NCBI RefSeq assembly: GCF_018403225.1
Contig: NZ_BOSG01000001.1
Coordinates: 1,116,001 to 1,180,000, forward strand
DNA from: Paenibacillus sp. J23TS9
GTDB lineage: Bacteria > Bacillota > Bacilli > Paenibacillales > Paenibacillaceae
Direction: 5' to 3'
Length of the DNA stretch: 64,000 bases
The notes under the pieces were generated by a model. The model saw only the letters and a program-made list of their open reading frames with translations. It was not told the origin of the DNA and made no database searches. This document shows positions 58,426 through 64,000 of the stretch, in pieces. The stretch's first letter is position 1, and the number at the start of each line of letters is the position of its first letter. The translations under genes and the position numbers were made by a program.

Positions 58426-58565
58426 TCAGCATAAGGACATGGTAAAGAACCGATTTCGAGTTTGAGACTAAAACAACGTTAAATTTTTTTGAACGGTGGT
58501 AGAATCTGTCTCCCATCTCCATGTATAATAAGCATGACCCTAGTTTAGAAAGGAAGTGCCATGGT

Positions 58566-60260
58566 ATGAAATTCAGTGAGTACAATTATGAGCGTCCAGA
58601 TATGGAGCGCATCAAGGAACAATTTCAACAGCTCGTGCAAAAATTCGAATCCGCAGAACGGTTAGAGGATCAAGAGCAAGCTATGACCGAAATCAACCAC
58701 CTGCGCAGTGAAGTAGAATCGATGGCAGAGATCGTAACCATTCGCCATTCCGTCGATACCAACGATGCGTTTTATAAAGCCGAGCAGGACCACATGGACG
58801 AGGTTGGCCCCGTTTACCAGGAATACATAACTGATTATTACCGTGCGCTGGTAAATTCAAAATTCAGAGCTGAGCTCGAAGCAAAGTGGGGCACCCAGCT
58901 GTTCTTGCTTGCCGAAATGGCGCTTAAGTCTTTCAGTCCTGAAATTATTGAGGATCTGCAGCAGGAAAATAAGCTTTCAACCGAATACACTCAGCTGATC
59001 GCATCTGCGAAAATCCCTTTTGAAGGCGAAGATCGCACCTTGACTCAGTTGACGCCTTTTGAGCTCTCGACGGACCGTGATTTGCGCCGCAGAGCGTCCG
59101 AGGCAAGATATCAATTCATGGCTGAACATGAAGCTGATTTCGACCGCATTTATGATGAACTCGTGAAAACACGTACACGAATGGCTCATAAACTTGGATA
59201 CAAGAGTTTCGTTGAGCTCGCATACGCACGGATGAATCGTACGGACTACAACGCAGAGATGGTAGCGAATTTCCGTAAACAGGTACAGGAATATATCGTT
59301 CCGGCCGCTACCAAATTGAAAGAACGCCAGCGCGCACGCATCGATGTGGATCAGCTGTACTTCTACGACGAGAACTTCAGCTTCAAATCCGGCAATGCCA
59401 CCCCGAAAGGTGACCCGGATTGGATTCTGGACCGCGGCGTGAAAATGTATTCCGAGCTGGCACCGGAAGTGAATGAGTTCTTCACGTTTATGGTCGATAA
59501 TGGCCTGATGGATCTCGTGAGCAAAAAAGGCAAGCAGGGCGGCGGTTACTGCACTTTTATCAGTAAATATGGCGCACCGTTCATCTTCTCGAACTTTAAT
59601 GGCACCTCCGGTGACATCGACGTGCTGACGCACGAAGCGGGTCATGCATTCCAGGTGTACTCCAGCAGACATTTCGATATTCCGGAATATCACTGGCCGA
59701 CCTATGAATCAGCTGAAATCCATTCGATGAGCATGGAGTTCTTCACTTGGCCTTGGATGAACCTCTTCTTCGAGGAAGATACGGATAAATATAAATTCGA
59801 TCATCTGAGCAGCGCGCTTCTGTTTGTTCCATACGGCGTATCGGTCGATGAATTCCAGCATTTTGTGTATGAGAATCCGGATGCGACTCCGGCTGAGCGC
59901 AAGCAAGCTTGGCGTAATATCGAGAAGAAATACCTGCCGCATCGTAATCATGGGGAGAATGACTATCTGGAACGCGGTGGCTTCTGGCAAAAGCAAGGCC
60001 ATATATTCCAATCTCCATTCTATTACATCGACTACACTCTCGCGCAGCTTTGCGCATTCCAATTCTGGAAACGTATGAATGAAGACTGGAAATCCGCTTG
60101 GGCTGATTATTTGAAGCTCTGTAAAGCAGGAGGAAGCAAATCATTCACTGGATTGGTTGAATATGCTGGTCTGAAATCTCCATTCGAAGACGGCTGTGTA
60201 GCCTCTGTCATCGGTGATATTGAAGCTTGGCTAAATAAAGTGGACGATTCAGTTCTTTAA
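58566..60260 (+). CDS. M3 family oligoendopeptidase
   Basis: A 564-residue zinc metallopeptidase of the M3B/PepF type that cuts short peptides in the cytoplasm. The zinc site is HEAGHAFQ (His-Glu-x-x-His, about 357-364), with the third Glu ligand in YESAEIHSMSMEF, and 'GGYCTFISKYGAPFIFSNFN' before it. No signal peptide. The frame start is preceded by AAAGGAAG and a two-codon frame ATG-GTA-TGA at 58561-58569, whose stop overlaps the real ATG at 58566, the same arrangement as at gerQ. Strong terminator follows. Confidence 0.92.
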   Translation: MKFSEYNYERPDMERIKEQFQQLVQKFESAERLEDQEQAMTEINHLRSEVESMAEIVTIRHSVDTNDAFYKAEQDHMDEVGPVYQEYITDYYRALVNSKFRAELEAKWGTQLFLLAEMALKSFSPEIIEDLQQENKLSTEYTQLIASAKIPFEGEDRTLTQLTPFELSTDRDLRRRASEARYQFMAEHEADFDRIYDELVKTRTRMAHKLGYKSFVELAYARMNRTDYNAEMVANFRKQVQEYIVPAATKLKERQRARIDVDQLYFYDENFSFKSGNATPKGDPDWILDRGVKMYSELAPEVNEFFTFMVDNGLMDLVSKKGKQGGGYCTFISKYGAPFIFSNFNGTSGDIDVLTHEAGHAFQVYSSRHFDIPEYHWPTYESAEIHSMSMEFFTWPWMNLFFEEDTDKYKFDHLSSALLFVPYGVSVDEFQHFVYENPDATPAERKQAWRNIEKKYLPHRNHGENDYLERGGFWQKQGHIFQSPFYYIDYTLAQLCAFQFWKRMNEDWKSAWADYLKLCKAGGSKSFTGLVEYAGLKSPFEDGCVASVIGDIEAWLNKVDDSVL

Positions 60261-60275
60261 TTCAGGTGCACTTGT

Positions 60276-60315
60276 AAAAGGACGCTACCCGTAAAATCGG
60301 GAGCGTCCTTTTTCT
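60276..60315 (+). terminator. Terminator after the oligoendopeptidase gene
   Basis: AAAAGGACGCT pairs with AGCGTCCTTTT, with CCG/CGG inside, ending in five T. Confidence 0.92.
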
Positions 60316-60418
60316 GTTTTTTCGCATAATTGTCCTTATTCCGGAATAGACTTGTCTCACAATAACTCTTTCTTTACGGGTAGAGCACATTTTTCAGGAA
60401 AGGGAGGTGCGGAAACTG

Positions 60419-61576
60419 ATGAAGGAGTTGAATTTTGCAGGTGCAGCAGGGATCACCGGGATTGGTACAAGCATCCCACAGTTTCAGCTGAAGCAAAATG
60501 AAGTATTTCAAAGGATTGAGGAGTCCTGCAAAAAGGATTCCGATGTGATGCGGTGGGCCAGGCGGATATTCAGGCAATGCGGTGTAGATACACGGTATAC
60601 CTGCGAACCTGATTTTTTGAAGCCTGCGGGTGCATGCCGTTATTTGCCTGATCATGAAGAAGCTGTTGTCCCGTCCACTTCCCAGCGGATGGAGGTATAC
60701 CAACGAGAATCCGTTCCACTCGCTGCACAGGCGGCAAGGGAAGCAATGACTGAAGCGAAGTTAGCTCCTTCGAGTGTAACGCATCTCATTACCGTCAGTT
60801 GTACCGGGCAGTTTTTGCCAGGCTTGGATACCTTATTGATAAAAGATCTGGAGCTGTCCAGAAGGATAAATCGTATCCCTCTAACATTTCAAGGCTGCAG
60901 TGCTGGATTAAAGGCGATACAGCTTGCGAAAAGCATAGTTGAAAGCGATTCTTCTCATCATGTTCTAGTCGTATGCGTGGAACTGTGTACCATTCATTTT
61001 CAGCCCCCAGCTTCACGTGAAGCATTGTTCGGTGCATCTTTTTTTGGAGATGGTGCTTCGGCATGTATCATCAGTGCTGTTGCTGATGGCCAAGAGCATG
61101 TGTTTCAGCTGGGAAGCGGGCATTCCGTGCTTATTCCGGATTCGGTAGATGAAATGATCTGGAAAGTAGGTAATCAGGGGTTTGACCTGTATCTCTCACC
61201 AGCCATTCCTAAGCTGCTCAAATCATTCCTGAGAGAGGAAGTCGGATTGCTGCTAGGAGATCATTTACCTCCCCTATGGGCTATTCATCCAGGAGGAAGA
61301 GGGATCGTAGATGCTGTCCAGGAGATGTTTGCGCTGAATGATAGTCAGGTTTCCTATAGCCGTGACATTTTGAAGCATTATGGGAACTTGTCTTCGGCTA
61401 CGATTTTGTTTGTTTTAAAAAGGATGAGAGAAGATCTCGTGCAGCAGGAAATGGAACAGGCAAACGGGATATCACTCGCCTTTGGGCCTGGTTTGACGGC
61501 GGAGCTGCTCAGCTTTTCATATATTTCAAGAACAGAAAAACTGCATTCTTCCGAAAAAGATGCTGCGTATGTTTAG
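60419..61576 (+). CDS. Type III polyketide synthase
   Basis: A 385-residue chalcone/stilbene-synthase-type homodimeric enzyme that extends a fatty acyl-CoA starter with malonyl-CoA to make alkylpyrones or alkylresorcinols. Catalytic triad Cys160 (FQGCSAGLKA), His290 (WAIHPGGRGI) and Asn323 (KHYGNLSSAT); C-terminal AFGPGLTAEL is the family signature. AAAGGGAGGTG lies nine bases before ATG at 60419. It overlaps the methyltransferase gene by 17 bases and heads a four-gene operon with an FAD oxidoreductase and an MMPL exporter, which points to a tailored, exported membrane lipid. Confidence 0.95.
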   Translation: MKELNFAGAAGITGIGTSIPQFQLKQNEVFQRIEESCKKDSDVMRWARRIFRQCGVDTRYTCEPDFLKPAGACRYLPDHEEAVVPSTSQRMEVYQRESVPLAAQAAREAMTEAKLAPSSVTHLITVSCTGQFLPGLDTLLIKDLELSRRINRIPLTFQGCSAGLKAIQLAKSIVESDSSHHVLVVCVELCTIHFQPPASREALFGASFFGDGASACIISAVADGQEHVFQLGSGHSVLIPDSVDEMIWKVGNQGFDLYLSPAIPKLLKSFLREEVGLLLGDHLPPLWAIHPGGRGIVDAVQEMFALNDSQVSYSRDILKHYGNLSSATILFVLKRMREDLVQQEMEQANGISLAFGPGLTAELLSFSYISRTEKLHSSEKDAAYV

Positions 61577-62300
61577 TGAACTAGGGAAACGGTCACTGAA
61601 AGAAGAATACATGGATGATTTCAGTTCTGGCGGCGAAGAGTTGACGGAAGCATTGCGGCATTTACGCAGGTTAAACCGGATTTTCGGTGCATCCGGACCA
61701 CTTCTCCGAGGGATGAATGATTTATGGATTCAATCAGGAAAGCCAAAGCAGCTCCATGTGATGGATATTGGAGCCGGTTCGGGTGAAATCAACCGGTATC
61801 TTCTCCGCTGGGCAGACCGCAGGGAGATACAAATCCGCATTACTTTAGTGGATATGACTGAAGAAGCATGCAGGGAAGCGAGTCGGATTTTCAAGGATGA
61901 ACCTCGGGTAACGGCTATTAGGCAAAATGTGTTCCAAATTGAAAAGGAAACGGCAGATATACTGATTTGCTCCCAGTTCCTGCATCATTTTACGGATGAG
62001 GAGCTTCCGGACTTGACCTGCCATATGCTGCAATCTTCCCGTTTGGGAATCGTCATCGGCGATATTCACCGGCACTGGATATCCTGGTCAGCCGTTTGGC
62101 TAACCGCACATCTCATATCCAGCAATCGTTATATCCGTCATGACGGTCCGCTATCCGTAGCCAAAGGATTTCAGTCCGCGGATTGGAAAAGGCTAAGACA
62201 AGCGTTAATCCAGCGGGGGAGCTATGCATTGAAATATACTTGGAAGCCCCTGTTTCGATACAGCGTTGTGATCTCCAAAAATGAGATTTCACCGACTTAA
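61560..62300 (+). CDS. Class I SAM-dependent methyltransferase of the polyketide operon
   Basis: A 246-residue Rossmann-fold methyltransferase. Motif I is VMDIGAGSGEINRYLLRWAD (about 64-83), the acidic end of strand 2 is TLVDMTEEA, and 'ADILICSQFLHHFTDEELPD' matches motif IV of UbiE-like enzymes. Its start overlaps the synthase gene (ATG at 61560, with 61569 as alternative), so translation is coupled. It probably O- or C-methylates the polyketide ring; differs from the membrane ICMT-type enzyme (BpsB) of Bacillus alkylpyrone operons. Confidence 0.9.
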   Translation: MLRMFSELGKRSLKEEYMDDFSSGGEELTEALRHLRRLNRIFGASGPLLRGMNDLWIQSGKPKQLHVMDIGAGSGEINRYLLRWADRREIQIRITLVDMTEEACREASRIFKDEPRVTAIRQNVFQIEKETADILICSQFLHHFTDEELPDLTCHMLQSSRLGIVIGDIHRHWISWSAVWLTAHLISSNRYIRHDGPLSVAKGFQSADWKRLRQALIQRGSYALKYTWKPLFRYSVVISKNEISPT

Positions 62301-62324
62301 TAGATGTCAGAGGGGAGGATTTGG

Positions 62325-63473
62325 ATGCCGGACGCAGTGGTGATTGGAGGAGGCTTAGCCGGAAGCAGTCTTGCGATTCGTCTCGCAAACCTCGGATGGA
62401 ATACCGTATTGCTGGACCGCCAGAACTTTCCCCGGCATAAAGCTTGCGGTGAATTTCTATCGCCGGAGACCAAAGACATGTTCAGAGAACTCGGTGTTAA
62501 CCATCAACTGGAAGCACTCCGTCCCGGCCGTATTTCAAAGACCCGCCTCATCTTCAGGCATGGAGGTGTCGTTGAAGCAGATCTGGAAGAACCGGCATGG
62601 GGGTTAAGCCGATACGCTATGGATTCCATCATGCTGAAAGCGGCGGAAGAAGCAGGGGTGCGGGTGCAGACCGGTACAGCCGTGTCCAGCATTGTGAGCG
62701 AGAATAATGGCTTCCGTATTGGATCACGTCATGACGGTTCTTCGGAAGTACTTCACTCTCGTACCGTATATGCAGCCTGGGGAGCACATCCCCGTACGGA
62801 TCTCATTAGAAAGACGCAAGCAGTAACTGACAAGGGTAAACGCGCTTATATTGGTTTAAAAGCCCATTTCACCGGGCTAAAGCTAGAGCAGACCGTTGAA
62901 CTTTTCTTTATTCACGGCGGTTACGTAGGCATTTCCCCTGTGGAATACGGAAAGGCAAACGTTGCAGCATTACTGCCGCTCGATCGGATACGAGGAAAAG
63001 GAAGCTCGGTTTCTGAACTTCTGCTTTCGGTTGCGTCAGAAAATAGGGAGCTGGCGGACAGGCTCTCAGGGGGCGTGTTACTCCCTGATACCCAAGTCTC
63101 CGCGGCACCCGTTTATTTATCTACAAAACCAAATGCATGGAGCATCATCCCGCAGGTTGGAGATGCTGGCGCGATGATACCACCGCTCTTCGGTGATGGC
63201 ATGTCGGCTGCGCTCCGCTCGGCTAAAATTTGCGCTTTATATGGAGACCGTTTTCTTCTCGGGAATATAAGTATGGACGAATGGGAAGATGCTTACCGTT
63301 CAGCGATGCATAAGGAATATGCCGCTATTTTGCGATGGGGACATCTGCTACAGACGCTTGGAAGTCTGCCGGTGGTACCCCGGTTATGGACAGCCGGAAC
63401 CAAATTGTTTCCGCATCTTGCCAAGTCTATGGTGCAAGCAACCCGGCTAAACGGGAAAACTCCGATGCCTTAA
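62325..63473 (+). CDS. FAD-dependent oxidoreductase of the polyketide operon
   Basis: A 382-residue flavoprotein of the geranylgeranyl-reductase/aromatic hydroxylase group. VVIGGGLAGSSLAIRLANLG (about 5-24) binds the FAD ADP part, 'RYAMDSIMLKAAEEAGV' is the NAD(P)H/FAD second region and GDAGAMIPPLFGDGMSAALR the FAD-ribityl motif. ATG at 62325 has GAGGGGAGGA upstream; an in-frame ATG at 62304 has none. Given its partners, hydroxylation of an alkylresorcinol to a hydroquinone or reduction of the alkyl chain is likely; which one is not decidable here. Confidence 0.9.
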   Translation: MPDAVVIGGGLAGSSLAIRLANLGWNTVLLDRQNFPRHKACGEFLSPETKDMFRELGVNHQLEALRPGRISKTRLIFRHGGVVEADLEEPAWGLSRYAMDSIMLKAAEEAGVRVQTGTAVSSIVSENNGFRIGSRHDGSSEVLHSRTVYAAWGAHPRTDLIRKTQAVTDKGKRAYIGLKAHFTGLKLEQTVELFFIHGGYVGISPVEYGKANVAALLPLDRIRGKGSSVSELLLSVASENRELADRLSGGVLLPDTQVSAAPVYLSTKPNAWSIIPQVGDAGAMIPPLFGDGMSAALRSAKICALYGDRFLLGNISMDEWEDAYRSAMHKEYAAILRWGHLLQTLGSLPVVPRLWTAGTKLFPHLAKSMVQATRLNGKTPMP

Positions 63474-63487
63474 GGGGAAGATTCGTA

Positions 63488-64000
63488 ATGGGGTATAGAT
63501 TGCTGGCTTATTTCATTTATCGCTATCCCGGTGTCATTATGGCATGCTGGATGGCGTTTTTTGTTTTTTTTGGTTCCCTATCTGTACAGCTGCCGTCAGT
63601 CGTTCGGGGCCCTGGACTGTACACGGACGGCTCATCCACTAAGGTACAGCAGATGATGGAAGAACAATTGGGTATACCCGCAGATCCCGTCGTCATTGTG
63701 TTTGAGCAGCACGAAGCGGCTACGAATGAGGAGTTTACAACGGTAATCGAAAGAACCTTAAACAAAATCAGAGATCTTAAAGGGTTGGAATCCCTGATCT
63801 CCCCTCTGGAGAACAATGAATTCATTCATGGTGGTGTAGCATACGCATTATTAGGCTTTGATCAACCTTCTTATCGGCAAGGCCATCTTATTCAAGAAAT
63901 ACGCAGCTCGCTACAGCCTATGGTAAAAGGCGTTACCATTCAACTCACGGGGAAGTCGATTGTTCAGGAGGATGTCAACCGGGCTAGCATGCATGATTTT
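63488..64000 (+). CDS. MMPL-family lipid exporter, N-terminal part (runs off window)
   Basis: The frame is open from ATG at 63488 to the last base, giving 171 residues. One membrane helix (about 13-33, 'IMACWMAFFVFFGSLSVQLP') is followed by an extracytoplasmic domain starting 'GPGLYTDGSSTKVQQMMEEQ', with 'LLGFDQPSYRQGHLIQEI' and 'VTIQLTGKSIVQEDVNRAS', the layout of RND/MMPL proteins. AAGGGGAAG lies upstream. In this operon it most likely exports the type III polyketide product or its lipid conjugate. Confidence 0.85.
   Translation, partial: MGYRLLAYFIYRYPGVIMACWMAFFVFFGSLSVQLPSVVRGPGLYTDGSSTKVQQMMEEQLGIPADPVVIVFEQHEAATNEEFTTVIERTLNKIRDLKGLESLISPLENNEFIHGGVAYALLGFDQPSYRQGHLIQEIRSSLQPMVKGVTIQLTGKSIVQEDVNRASMHDF

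Noticed and set aside
58977..59693. A 238-codon open frame on the minus strand inside the oligoendopeptidase gene
   Set aside because: Fully antisense to a conserved M3 peptidase, no ribosome site, no recognisable domain.

Overview
The window looks like chromosomal DNA of a mesophilic, endospore-forming Firmicute, most likely Paenibacillus or a close relative. The sequence-based reasons are: the spore germination pair cwlJ-gerQ, a sporulation-type diadenylate cyclase (CdaS), an S-layer-anchored protease with SLH domains, a 'copper amine oxidase N-terminal' stalk-domain protein, many ABC importers with lipoprotein binding proteins, strong AGGAGG-type ribosome binding sites, frequent TTG/GTG starts, and about half GC content with AT-rich promoters. 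I saw no rRNA, tRNA, CRISPR array, transposase or prophage module. The genus is an inference from gene content, not a phylogenetic result.

Layout, 1-16 kb: the tail of an unknown gene; a giant cell-surface S8 protease on the minus strand; a three-gene sugar ABC importer (binding protein, two permeases, no ATPase); DUF1697, stalk-domain and HAD phosphatase genes; a Crp/Fnr-type regulator; a tandem pair of CdaS-type proteins of which the second has lost its catalytic motifs; an FMN reductase; and a tyrosine recombinase. 16-26 kb: a divergent SRAP (YedK/HMCES-like) protein, a nitroreductase behind a Shine-Dalgarno-masking hairpin, an amino-acid permease, a BNR-repeat lipoprotein, a tiny Cys-rich protein behind a perfect FNR-type box, DUF2500, an SDR, an internally duplicated TIM-barrel-like secreted protein, and a two-P-loop ATPase.

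26-40 kb: a glycerol-3-phosphate-type (Ugp) importer on the minus strand, the spore genes cwlJ-gerQ, a CNNM/CorC-type membrane protein, then a winged-helix regulator followed by a complete peptide ABC importer (binding protein, two permeases, two ATPases) with matching operator half-sites. 40-50 kb: a small secreted protein, an ECF sigma/anti-sigma pair, a 770-residue protein made of two KdpD-sensor plus Usp units without a kinase, an aldose 1-epimerase behind an 18-bp perfect palindrome, a zinc-ribbon protein, and a WYL-regulator operon with two poorly known genes.

50-64 kb: an SDR, two tandem M29 aminopeptidases, a CstR-like CsoR-family repressor, lspA, a nitroreductase, DUF445 and aldo/keto reductase genes, an XRE regulator-peptide deformylase operon, a small membrane peptide, an M3 oligoendopeptidase, and the start of a type III polyketide operon (synthase, methyltransferase, FAD oxidoreductase, MMPL exporter running off the right edge). 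The most interesting items are the catalytically degenerate CdaS partner, the kinase-less tandem KdpD protein, the SRAP protein with replaced catalytic residues, and the type III polyketide operon.
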